Origin: an uncultured Methanobrevibacter sp.
GTDB taxonomy: Archaea > Methanobacteriota > Methanobacteria > Methanobacteriales > Methanobacteriaceae
Direction: 5' to 3'
Length of the DNA: 54,335 bases
Assembly: GCF_937898925.1 (NCBI RefSeq)
Contig: NZ_CALDKF010000056.1
Coordinates: 1 to 54,335, forward strand
Part shown: in pieces, positions 35,993-43,503 of the stretch
Position numbering within the stretch: position 1 is the stretch's first letter
Layout: every line of letters begins with the position of its first letter
The notes under the pieces: generated by a model
Told to the model about the DNA's origin: nothing
Database searches by the model: none
The model's input: only the letters and a program-made list of their open reading frames with translations
Made by a program: the position numbers and the translations under genes

Positions 35993-37110
35993 TGGCAATA
36001 GAAGATATTTTGATGGGAGATGAAACATTATTCCAAAACATAAATGCATTTAATCCTGATTATATGCCTGAAAACTTTAATTTTAGGGACAGCCAAATGG
36101 AAGGGATGGCTATGTGCATTAGGCCAGCCATTCAAGGCGGACGCCCTACCAATTCAGTGATTATGGGATCATGCGCTACAGGGAAAACAACAGCGCTTAA
36201 AAAGGTTTTTGAATTGGTTGAACACACCACTGATAAGGTGGTTTGCTGTTACATTAATTGTCAATTGCACACAACACGTTTTGGAATCTTTTCTCAAATT
36301 CATAAAAAATTATTTGGACATCAACCTCCAGAAACAGGAGTTCCTTTTTCAAGAGTGTATGAAAAAGTCATGAACAAGCTTTCTGCTGACAATAAAGCAT
36401 TGGTTGTTGCTTTTGATGATGTTAATTACTTATTCCAAACCCAACATGCAAATAAAATATTTTATGATATTTTAAGGGCTTATGAAGAATTTGAAGGAGT
36501 AAGAACAGGTATTTTTGCAATTCTTTCAGATTTGGAATTCAGATATGCTCTTGACAAGAATGTAAATACTGTATTCATTCCTCAAGACATTACATTCCAG
36601 CCATACACTTACTCTGAAATATTCAGCATTCTTCAAGATAGGGCTAGAGCGGGATTCTATCCTGGAGTGATTTCAGATGAAATCATTGAAGAAATAGCTA
36701 ATCACACCATTGAAGTGGGAGATTTAAGGGTTGGAATTGACCTTCTTAGAGTATGTGGTAATATTGCAGAAGCAAATGCAAGCAGATCCATTACTTTAGA
36801 GCATGTTGAAGAAGCAGTATCCAAACAAGGTTCCATTAATTTGATGGAAACTATCAATTCCTTAAATGACATTGAAAGGACTTTGCTAAGGGCAGTTGTT
36901 GATAGTGATGAAATATTGACTGCTGGTGATTTGTCTAAACAGTTTAAGGAAGAGGCAGGAGTTAGTTATGCTACATTCAACAGGACTCTTGAAAAACTTG
37001 AATTCTTAAGATTGGTGGACACTAAGTTCACTGGAAAAGGAGTTAGGGGAAATTCAAGAGAAATCATTTTAAGATTTTCACCTGAGGATATTAAACGCTG
37101 CAATCTTTAG
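35992..37110 (+). CDS. cdc6: Orc1/Cdc6 replication initiator (Cdc6-2 type)
   Basis: 372 residues. AAA+ domain with Walker A GSCATGKTT, Walker B VVAFDDVNYLF (second residue Asp rather than the usual Glu), a sensor region, lid helices, and a C-terminal winged helix (LTAGDLSKQFKEEAGVSYATFNRTLEKLEFL). Such proteins bind origins and load MCM. No origin recognition boxes are seen near it, so this is probably the second, non-origin-linked paralogue. A TATA box 26 bp ahead of the ATG and the lack of a ribosome site suggest leaderless translation. Confidence 0.92.
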   Translation: MAIEDILMGDETLFQNINAFNPDYMPENFNFRDSQMEGMAMCIRPAIQGGRPTNSVIMGSCATGKTTALKKVFELVEHTTDKVVCCYINCQLHTTRFGIFSQIHKKLFGHQPPETGVPFSRVYEKVMNKLSADNKALVVAFDDVNYLFQTQHANKIFYDILRAYEEFEGVRTGIFAILSDLEFRYALDKNVNTVFIPQDITFQPYTYSEIFSILQDRARAGFYPGVISDEIIEEIANHTIEVGDLRVGIDLLRVCGNIAEANASRSITLEHVEEAVSKQGSINLMETINSLNDIERTLLRAVVDSDEILTAGDLSKQFKEEAGVSYATFNRTLEKLEFLRLVDTKFTGKGVRGNSREIILRFSPEDIKRCNL

Positions 37111-37127
37111 ATTTAATATCCTACTTT

Positions 37128-37180
37128 TCAAACTTTTAAAAAAAGTTTGATCAAAACTGTTTCTTTTTTTTATTTTTTTA
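37128..37180 (+). terminator. Hairpin plus T-tract after cdc6
   Basis: TCAAACTTTT (37128-37137), loop AAA, AAAAGTTTGA (37141-37150), then a T-rich run with TTCTTTTTTTTATTTTTTT. Stem of 10 perfect pairs. Confidence 0.65.
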
Positions 37181-37231
37181 TTATTCTTAATTAAAATTCT
37201 ATTTTTTATTATTTTCAAAATGAATATAAAA

Positions 37232-37699
37232 TCATAAGTCTAAAATAGCTCTAAGCTTAAAGACACCATCATCTTCTTTTACACACATCTTATGAAAAGT
37301 GATAGCCTTAACTTCAGATTTTGGGCTATGAACATTCCAATCTATTTCTTCACCGCAAGCAAAACAAGTCAATTTATAATTTTCTAGATTGGAAGACTCA
37401 TCATCAACTATTTTTTCAATATTCACTTTAAAATCAGAAAAGAATAGGAACTCTGTATCCTGAAGGAATAAGAGCTCTTCTAAATAATCATATAAAAGAG
37501 AAACCAAATCCTCTGAAACTATTTCAAATTCTCTAGATTCATCTTTTTTTACCTTGCTTATGTCTGTTATAACATTGAACATAGCGAGCCCTGCATTTTC
37601 GTATGCTTCATTTAGGGATTTCCCATAGGCATGAAATCCAATGTCTGCAGTGACATCAAAATAATCATATTTATTAGATTTTGATTCATTATTTTCCAT
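37232..37699 (-). CDS. Archease (RtcB cofactor)
   Basis: 155 residues. Archease signs: YFDVTADIGFHAYGKSLNEAYENAGLAMFNVI at the start, LLYDYLEELLFLQD in the middle and VKAITFHKM near the end, with the metal-binding Asp in TADIGFHA. Archease speeds up and broadens the RtcB RNA ligase during tRNA splicing. The start ATG 37699 has GGTG upstream. RtcB lies 960 bp away on the opposite strand, so the partners are neighbours but not in one operon. Confidence 0.92.
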   Translation of the reverse strand: MENNESKSNKYDYFDVTADIGFHAYGKSLNEAYENAGLAMFNVITDISKVKKDESREFEIVSEDLVSLLYDYLEELLFLQDTEFLFFSDFKVNIEKIVDDESSNLENYKLTCFACGEEIDWNVHSPKSEVKAITFHKMCVKEDDGVFKLRAILDL

Positions 37700-37953
37700 A
37701 GCTATGCACCAATATTATTTCATTATTAAGTTTATTATTAATTCTACCAATTAATTATTTAATTTTAATATTATATAAACTGCTTGAAAACCAATTGGAA
37801 AATTGTTTTCATTCCCAAATAAATACACTTGAAATCCAACCCCATATTAGTTTTCAAATGCTCTCTTTCTCTTTTTTTATATATGCTTTAGAACTTAGTA
37901 ATATTACAGAGAGAAAATTTATAAGAAAACTTAAATTAAAATGAGGTGAAAAA

Positions 37954-38142
37954 ATGATAAAACATACTAACAATAATTGTGACTTAAGAAGAAAAACCAG
38001 TATTATGGATCCTATGAACTTCCACAACCTTAGAATTGATTTTAAAGATTGCATGGTAATATTTGTAGTTCTTACAGTATTACTTTTATCTATTTTAGCT
38101 GTTAGCGCAGCTCCAAGCCCAGAAATGATGAGCTGGGTATAA
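37954..38142 (+). CDS. Small single-helix membrane protein
   Basis: 62 residues: a polar N-terminal half (residues 1-32, with two Cys) and one strong hydrophobic helix, MVIFVVLTVLLLSILAVSA, ending in APSPEMMSWV. GAGGTGA lies just before the ATG, a much better ribosome site than chance would give, and codon use looks normal. The helix followed by A-P-S could be a late signal-like cleavage site. No family is recognised. It lies between archease and a 141-nt nested palindrome. An overlapping 111-residue frame on the other strand has no ribosome site. Confidence 0.65.
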   Translation: MIKHTNNNCDLRRKTSIMDPMNFHNLRIDFKDCMVIFVVLTVLLLSILAVSAAPSPEMMSWV

Positions 38143-38163
38143 TTAAACAAATGAAACCAAACC

Positions 38164-38304
38164 CATTGTTTATTAAAGGATGTAACCATATAGGATAAAA
38201 ACTACTAAAGATTTATGAATATTATCGTGCAATTTCTTAAAAAAGAAACATCTCATAAATATTTAGATTTTATAAATTACATAGTTTACATCCTTTAATC
38301 AATG
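38164..38304. repeat. 141-nt nested palindrome (structured RNA or MITE candidate)
   Basis: Outer arms: CATTG plus ATTAAAGGATGTAA (38164-38168 and 38172-38185) pair with TTACATCCTTTAAT plus CAATG (38286-38304). Middle arms: 38205-38218 with 38253-38266, 13 of 14 pairs. Inner arms: TTTCTT (38233-38238) with AAGAAA (38243-38248) around an AAAA loop. All three share one centre, so the whole element folds as one long interrupted hairpin. It begins 21 bp after the small membrane protein stop and is followed by a short T-run. Confidence 0.75.
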
Positions 38305-38660
38305 TGTTTTTAGAATTAAAATTTTTATTTTTATTTTATCATTTTTTAAACACTAAAAACTCAATAACCATCATTTAATCCTTTACACCATACATCAATT
38401 TTTGCTTTTTTTAGATTCATTGAGATTATGAAATTTCTTAAACCATTTTTCAAATATTCCTTTTCTTGATTTTGTTAGTTTTAATTTTAACAATTAATTT
38501 TAAATGTATTATAAAACATAACTATAATATTATATTAAAAATTATATGGAATTTAATTAGAAGTTATATTAAATATAATTGAAATTCATAATTTTTATAC
38601 GAAAAATTTTTATACAAACTTATTATTTAAATTGTTATTTTAACTTATTCAGTGATATTT
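38305..38660 (+). other. AT-rich gap before rtcB
   Basis: Nothing gene-like. TATA-like sequence (TTTTTATACGAAAAATTTTTATAC) lies at about 38593-38618, including a short direct repeat, and is the probable rtcB promoter. AGTGAT precedes the start. Confidence 0.4.
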
Positions 38661-40109
38661 ATGTCAGTTAAAGAAAATCTTGAAAAGGTAAGAGACAATG
38701 TATGGGAACTCCCAAGCAGTTATAAAAAGGAAATGAGAGTTCCTGGAAGATTGTATCTTGATGATGAATCCGTTAAGGATATTGAAGAGGGAGCTCTTGA
38801 GCAAGTGGCAAATGTAGCTTGCATGCCTGGTATTCAAGGTGCGTCAATAGCTATGCCAGACATTCATTTTGGATATGGTTTCAGCATTGGTGGTGTAGGA
38901 GCTTTCAATTACAATAATGGTGTCGTAAGTCCGGGTGGAGTAGGTTTTGACATTAACTGTGGAGTTAGAATGCTTAGAACTAACTTGACAGAAGATGAAA
39001 TCAAACCTAAGATTAAGGAACTTACTGAAGTATTGTTTAAGAACATTCCATCAGGTGTAGGAAGTAAAGGTCAAATCAGACTTAAGGATAATGAGATCAA
39101 TGAGGTTTTAGACTACGGTGCTTGGTGGGCTGTAGAACGTGGATTCGGTTGGGAAGACGACCTTAAGTTCTTGGAAGAAAACGGTAGAATGAAGGATGCT
39201 GAATCCGCTGTTGTAAGTGATAAGGCTAAAAAGAGAGGAATTCCTCAATTAGGTTCATTAGGTTCTGGAAATCACTTCCTTGAAGTTCAAAAGATTGAAG
39301 AGATTTATGATGAAAATGTAGCAAAGGCATTTGGTCTTGAAGCAGGATCAATAGCCATCATGATTCACAGTGGTTCAAGAGGTTGTGGACACCAAATCTG
39401 TTCTGACTATTTAAGGCAAATGGATAAGGCTTATAGAAATTATAAAATCAATATTCCTGATAGGCAATTGGCTTGTGCACCTATTGATTCCAAAGAGGCA
39501 CAAGGTTACTTGAAGGCTATGGCTGCTGGTGCTAATTATGCATGGGCAAATCGTCAAATGATGTCCCATTGGGTTAGAGAATCATTTGAGGAAGTGTTCT
39601 CCCGCAGTGCTGATGATATGGGCATGAGCACCATTTACGATGTTGCACACAACATCGCTAAAAAGGAAGTTCATAAGGTAAAAGGTTCCCATATGGAAGT
39701 TCTTGTTCACAGAAAAGGAGCTACTCGTGCATTTGGGCCTGGAAGACGTGAAATTCCTAAGGAATACAGGGATGTAGGACAACCTGTATTGATTCCTGGA
39801 ACTATGGGTCCCGCTTCTTACATTTTGCATGGTACTGATGTCGCTATGGAAGAGACTTTCGGTTCAACCGCTCATGGTGCAGGAAGAGTCTTATCAAGAA
39901 CTGCAGCTAAAAAACAATTCACTGCAGAAGGAATCGAGAAGGAATTGAATGCAAAAGGAATTCATGTAAAAGCAAATTCAGCTCCTGTTTTAGCTGAAGA
40001 GGCACCTGGTGCATACAAGAATGTTGATTCAGTTGTCAAAACATCTCACGATGCAGGAATTGCTAAATTAGTTGCAAAAGTTGTTCCTTTAGCAGTTACA
40101 AAAGGATAA
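38661..40109 (+). CDS. rtcB: tRNA-splicing RNA ligase RtcB
   Basis: 482 residues from ATG 38661 (AGTGAT upstream; GTG 38652 in the same frame). Joins 2',3'-cyclic-phosphate and 5'-OH RNA ends using GTP and manganese. Metal ligands are visible in GFDINCGVR (C100), GSLGSGNHFLEV, HSGSRGCGHQ and the HNIAKKE helix. The guanylated histidine is in STAHGAGR (H405), close to His404 of the Pyrococcus enzyme. Full length. No intein of the sort found in some archaeal RtcB genes. The stop codon lies in a perfect palindrome. Confidence 0.96.
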   Translation: MSVKENLEKVRDNVWELPSSYKKEMRVPGRLYLDDESVKDIEEGALEQVANVACMPGIQGASIAMPDIHFGYGFSIGGVGAFNYNNGVVSPGGVGFDINCGVRMLRTNLTEDEIKPKIKELTEVLFKNIPSGVGSKGQIRLKDNEINEVLDYGAWWAVERGFGWEDDLKFLEENGRMKDAESAVVSDKAKKRGIPQLGSLGSGNHFLEVQKIEEIYDENVAKAFGLEAGSIAIMIHSGSRGCGHQICSDYLRQMDKAYRNYKINIPDRQLACAPIDSKEAQGYLKAMAAGANYAWANRQMMSHWVRESFEEVFSRSADDMGMSTIYDVAHNIAKKEVHKVKGSHMEVLVHRKGATRAFGPGRREIPKEYRDVGQPVLIPGTMGPASYILHGTDVAMEETFGSTAHGAGRVLSRTAAKKQFTAEGIEKELNAKGIHVKANSAPVLAEEAPGAYKNVDSVVKTSHDAGIAKLVAKVVPLAVTKG

Positions 40110-40130
40110 TATTATCCTTTTCTTATTTTA
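40100..40130 (+). terminator. 22-bp palindrome across the rtcB stop, then T-rich
   Basis: AAAAGGATAAT (40100-40110) is followed at once by its exact reverse complement (40111-40121). The stop codon TAA (40107-40109) lies inside. As RNA it would form a 9-bp stem with a 4-nt loop, followed by CTTATTTTATTTT. Confidence 0.6.
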
Positions 40131-40254
40131 TTTTGAATTTTTGATTTATTTATTAAAATAGTTTCTTAATTTGTTAAAATATTTTATACGTTTGTTAAAA
40201 TGTTTTATTAATTTATTAAAATAATTATTTTTTTATTTTTGTTGAGGTTATCAT

Positions 40255-41028
40255 ATGATTGGAATTATTGGCGGTAGTGGAGTAGAGGAAATAAGTGAAT
40301 TGGCGGATTCAACTGAAACTAAAGTTGTTGAGACTGAATATGGCTCTGTTGAGGTTTCCCTTTTAAGCATTGGGGATAAGACAGTTGCTTTCTTGCCAAG
40401 ACACTCTGCAGGTCACACTTGCCCTCCACATAAAATCAATTTTAAGGCAAACATTATGGCACTTAAGGAGTTAGGAGTCACTCAGATCATGGCTACAAAT
40501 GCTGTAGGTTCACTTGATTTGGATATTGGCCCAGGATCTATAGTTCTCCCAGATGACTTTTTGGATTTCACTGTAAATAGGGATAGGACTTTCTATGATA
40601 ATGAGGTTATTCATATAGATATGACTGAACCCTTCTGTAACAGATTAAGAGGAGCTATTTTGGCTAATTCTGGATGTGTAAATGGGCCTGTGGTTGATGG
40701 AGGAACAATTGTATGTACCGAAGGACCAAGATTTGAAACTCCTGCTGAGATTAAAATGTTTGGCATACTTGGAGGATCAATTGTTGGCATGACCACCTTG
40801 CCTGAAGCGGTTCTTGCAAGGGAAAAGGAAATGTGTTATGCTCCTATAGCTGTTGTTTCCAATTATTCAACTTCCATTTCCCCCACTAAATTGAATACTG
40901 ATGAGGTTTATGGGATAATGGCTAAAAAGAAAGGGGAATTAATTAAATTATTGTTCAACACAATCAAGGAATTGTCAAAAGAGTGTGATTGTGAGTGTCA
41001 TCACATTTTAGATGATGCTCATATGTAG
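40255..41028 (+). CDS. 5'-methylthioadenosine / methylthioinosine phosphorylase
   Basis: 257 residues of the PNP/MTAP family. GIIGGSGVEE binds phosphate, followed by LPRHSAGHTCPPHKINFKAN, the NAVGSLDLDIGPGSIVLPDDFLD segment, TEGPRFETPAEI and VGMTTLPEAVLAREKEMCYAPIAVVSNYST. In methanogens this enzyme is thought to act on 5'-methylthioinosine after deamination of methylthioadenosine. The His-Pro-containing entry loop does not separate the two substrates. The C-terminus has an extra CDCECHH cluster that may bind metal. Start ATG after GAGGTTATC. Confidence 0.88.
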   Translation: MIGIIGGSGVEEISELADSTETKVVETEYGSVEVSLLSIGDKTVAFLPRHSAGHTCPPHKINFKANIMALKELGVTQIMATNAVGSLDLDIGPGSIVLPDDFLDFTVNRDRTFYDNEVIHIDMTEPFCNRLRGAILANSGCVNGPVVDGGTIVCTEGPRFETPAEIKMFGILGGSIVGMTTLPEAVLAREKEMCYAPIAVVSNYSTSISPTKLNTDEVYGIMAKKKGELIKLLFNTIKELSKECDCECHHILDDAHM

Positions 41029-41130
41029 TTAAATTTTTTTTATAATTTTAATTAATTTTTTATTTTTAACTATTTTTTCTTATTTTATTGTGCTTTTTTT
41101 AGCTTTAATTTTATTTTTTTCAATAAATTC

Positions 41131-41222
41131 AAAACCTTTATATGCAACCAAGTTTATATAATTGTTACCATATCAACCACATAATCTAAAATTTTCAAGC
41201 ATGTTAAAACGAGGGTGTTTTC
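41131..41222 (+). promoter_or_regulatory. Strong promoter and Shine-Dalgarno for a 16-residue peptide
   Basis: AAAACCTTTATATGC at about 41131-41145 matches the BRE/TATA form also seen before CDC48 (AAACCTTTATATAC); a second box, AGTTTATATAATTG, is at 41151-41164. Start sites would be about 41168 and 41184. GAGGGTG at 41211-41217 is an almost ideal ribosome site five bases before ATG 41223. Confidence 0.55.
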
Positions 41223-41273
41223 ATGTTTGGATTTAGTTATTATAGATTTAATGAAGGGGGCATGAACCTATAA
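41223..41273 (+). CDS. 16-residue peptide, possible leader peptide
   Basis: ATG to TAA encodes MFGFSYYRFNEGGMNL, rich in aromatic residues. What supports translation is the GAGGGTG ribosome site with correct spacing and the strong promoter just upstream. What speaks against a normal gene is the size and the lack of any known family. About 260 nt of non-coding sequence follows before the next gene, so it could be a regulatory upstream peptide. Confidence 0.4.
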   Translation: MFGFSYYRFNEGGMNL

Positions 41274-41531
41274 TTGTGGTTGATTACACCAATAGATCAT
41301 CATAATAGAGTTTCATCATATTAAATCACTCCTATATTTCGTTTGTTCATAGTATCAACTCATTTGTGCCTTTGTATTTTGTTTGCATTTTTTCGTTATG
41401 ATGATTTTTTGGGAGAACTTGGTTGGGATATTATTTAATAGGTTTCAAGGGGGCTTATTTTATAATGGGGTGGGTTGTTCTTATTTAACGTATTTTGTTG
41501 TCGAATGAATTTTCATCTGTGAGGTGTTTTA
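41274..41531 (+). ncRNA. Untranslated region, possible regulatory RNA
   Basis: 258 bp with no longer reading frame. It is visibly less A/T-simple than other gaps: it contains G-runs (AAGGGGGC-like at about 41252-41261 and 41448-41454, GGGGTGGG at about 41466-41473). Because a strong promoter lies upstream and no terminator is seen, it is probably transcribed into the acidic protein gene at 41532 as a long leader. I could not fold it by eye into a convincing structure. Confidence 0.3.
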
Positions 41532-42242
41532 ATGAATGATTTTGGTTTAGTGCAATTGATTTGGATTAAGAGATTGGTAAGTGAAACAGCTAGGATAAAT
41601 ACTTTAATTGAATGCAACAGATTATCTGAAAGAGACGTGAACAGATATAAATCTGTCATTTCAGCTATTGATGACTTCTGTGCATTTGTAATTAACTCCC
41701 AAAACTGGAGAGATGTCAAAAATATCTCAAGCATTGTTGATGAAGTTGAAATGGTTTTGTTCCAACATTTCTATGAACAGATAGGTGCTTTTGAAGATGA
41801 GGAAGTTCATTTGGATTTATCTGGTGGTGATGAAGTCAATCTCAGATTTGAAAATCCATTCATTGAGAATCAAAGGTTTGGTGTAATTGATGATAATGAT
41901 TTTGAAAAGGTTATCAATGGGCCTGTATTGGAAGGGGATATTGTTGAAATCCCTAATGAGTTTGAATTTGAAATAAATGATGAAAATCCATTATTGGAGC
42001 TTTTTGACATGAAACCTGATGAGTCCCGTGAGATTTCTGTAGTGGATTTTATAAAGATCCTTACTCAAAATCAAGAAGGCCTCAGTTTCACTTTGGCTCC
42101 AGAAGCATTTCCAGATGAAGAGGATATCTTAAGTGAAGATGAGGAAGTTTCATTGGAGGAATTCATTGCACACCTTATTGATTTCAGCTCTTCAAAAGGC
42201 AGGGACTTCGGCATATTTGATTATAATGATGATTTTGATTAA
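41532..42242 (+). CDS. Acidic protein of unknown function
   Basis: 236 residues. The first 100 look helical with normal composition (VQLIWIKRLVSETARINTLIE, then a helix with HFYEQIGAFEDEE). The remaining 135 are strongly acidic with DDNDFEKV, DEEDILSEDEEVSLEEFIAHLIDF and a C-terminal FDYNDDFD. No membrane segment, no cysteine motif. GAGGTG six bases before the ATG supports the start. The long leader with a short upstream peptide suggests regulated expression. Not recognised. Confidence 0.65.
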   Translation: MNDFGLVQLIWIKRLVSETARINTLIECNRLSERDVNRYKSVISAIDDFCAFVINSQNWRDVKNISSIVDEVEMVLFQHFYEQIGAFEDEEVHLDLSGGDEVNLRFENPFIENQRFGVIDDNDFEKVINGPVLEGDIVEIPNEFEFEINDENPLLELFDMKPDESREISVVDFIKILTQNQEGLSFTLAPEAFPDEEDILSEDEEVSLEEFIAHLIDFSSSKGRDFGIFDYNDDFD

Positions 42243-42389
42243 ATGAATTCATCATTTCTTTTTACTATTTTTTACTTATTTTAACTTGTTTTCACTATTT
42301 TTTCACTATTTTTTACTTATTTTAGCTTGTTTCAATTATTTTAAATTCATATCCTAAATTCAATTCTAAATTCTACTTTTAGTTTTCAT

Positions 42390-42584
42390 TCATATTTCGC
42401 TAATGAATATGTCTTCTATTTTCACATCAAACTTATGGGCTATTTTAAAGGCAAGTTCAAGTGATGGATTGTATTTGTCATTTTCAATAGCCACTATGGT
42501 TTGTCTGCTGACTCCCAATTCATTTGCCAATTCCTCTTGGGTAATATTCTCAATGGCTCTGTAAATTCTTAGATTATTTCTCAT
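42390..42584 (-). CDS. Small XRE-type HTH regulator
   Basis: 64 residues, nearly all one HTH_3 domain: RIYRAIENITQEELANELGVSRQTIVAIENDKYNPSLELAFKIAHKF, ending VKIEDIF. This is the short regulator class often found divergent from, or next to, the gene it controls. The start ATG 42584 has GAGGG upstream. The nearest divergent gene is the Cys-rich zinc protein at 42770, with the 185-bp gap as probable operator region. Confidence 0.85.
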   Translation of the reverse strand: MRNNLRIYRAIENITQEELANELGVSRQTIVAIENDKYNPSLELAFKIAHKFDVKIEDIFISEI

Positions 42585-42769
42585 ATTTGCCCTCTTTTTT
42601 ATAATTTGATTTGAATTTTAAAATATTATGTAAAGTTATATTTACTTATTATATAAATATATTTACTTTATGTTAAATATTATTTACTATTCCTATGTAT
42701 TTATATAAGATTATGAATATATATTCAAAATGTAATTTGATATAAATAAAAAATAAGGTAGTTGATAAT

Positions 42770-43069
42770 ATGGAAAAAGCTTTAACTTTAAAATATACTT
42801 GTAAAGATTGTGGATTCACTTGGATTACCTTAAATGGTGAACACTCAATCTGTCCTAAATGTCACAGTGAAAATATTGAATTTCTAGAAGAAGTGAAAGA
42901 TTTGGATATTGATGCAATTCTTGCTCATAATAAAAGGAGAGGTGGATGTTGCGGATCAGCACGTGGAAAAGGTCCTTTAACCTGTGGTAAACCTATGCCT
43001 GATCATGCTAATCCTAATATTCCACATCATAGCCATGATAAGAGAACTTGCTGTGGCTACAATGAATAA
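42770..43069 (+). CDS. Cys-rich zinc-ribbon protein
   Basis: 99 residues. An N-terminal rubredoxin-like zinc ribbon (YTCKDCGFTWITLNGEHSICPKCHSEN) is followed by an acidic link and an unusual second part with GGCCGSARGKGPLTCGKPMPDH, a PHHSHD histidine patch and a terminal TCCGYNE. The double-cysteine CCG motifs and His residues suggest metal or redox binding, for example iron-sulfur or zinc. No named family recognised. It is divergent from the XRE regulator. Confidence 0.65.
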   Translation: MEKALTLKYTCKDCGFTWITLNGEHSICPKCHSENIEFLEEVKDLDIDAILAHNKRRGGCCGSARGKGPLTCGKPMPDHANPNIPHHSHDKRTCCGYNE

Positions 43070-43503
43070 GTGATTCATTCATTGATTTAATGCTCATTTA
43101 CCTTAAAACTAAAAAAAATGGATAATTAGTATTCAATAGTCAGTTATTCTTTCCTTTTTAATACCTCCTATTTCTGTTGGATATTAATTATCCCACTCAA
43201 CCAATTTTTTCTTTTCTAATTTTTTTTATCAATTTTTTTAATTTAATATCTCGCTAACTTTTTATTTTTTAATTAAATTTTTATTTTCTATCCCTTTATT
43301 GTTAAATTCACTAAATTCACTATTTTATCTATTTTTTCTAGTTTCCAATTAAATAATAAAATATTTATTATAAAGATAATATAAATTAAAATATAAGACA
43401 TTTAAGTTAGTTATTCTATAATACTTTTAATAATTAACTCATAAATTATTAGATTTATTGGATTTATCAAATAATTTAAATTATTTCTTTTGGAGGATTT
43501 TGA
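43070..43503 (+). other. AT-rich gap before the tocopherol-cyclase-like gene
   Basis: 434 bp with no gene. TATA-like stretches lie at about 43360-43400 (AAAATATTTATTATAAAGATAATATAAATT). GGAGG at 43492-43496 serves the next gene. No terminator-like hairpin noticed behind the zinc-ribbon gene. Confidence 0.4.

Noticed and set aside
37854..38189. 111-residue minus-strand frame overlapping the small membrane protein and the palindrome
   Set aside because: No ribosome site at its start, it runs antisense to a gene with a very good one, and its hydrophobic content mirrors AT-rich DNA.
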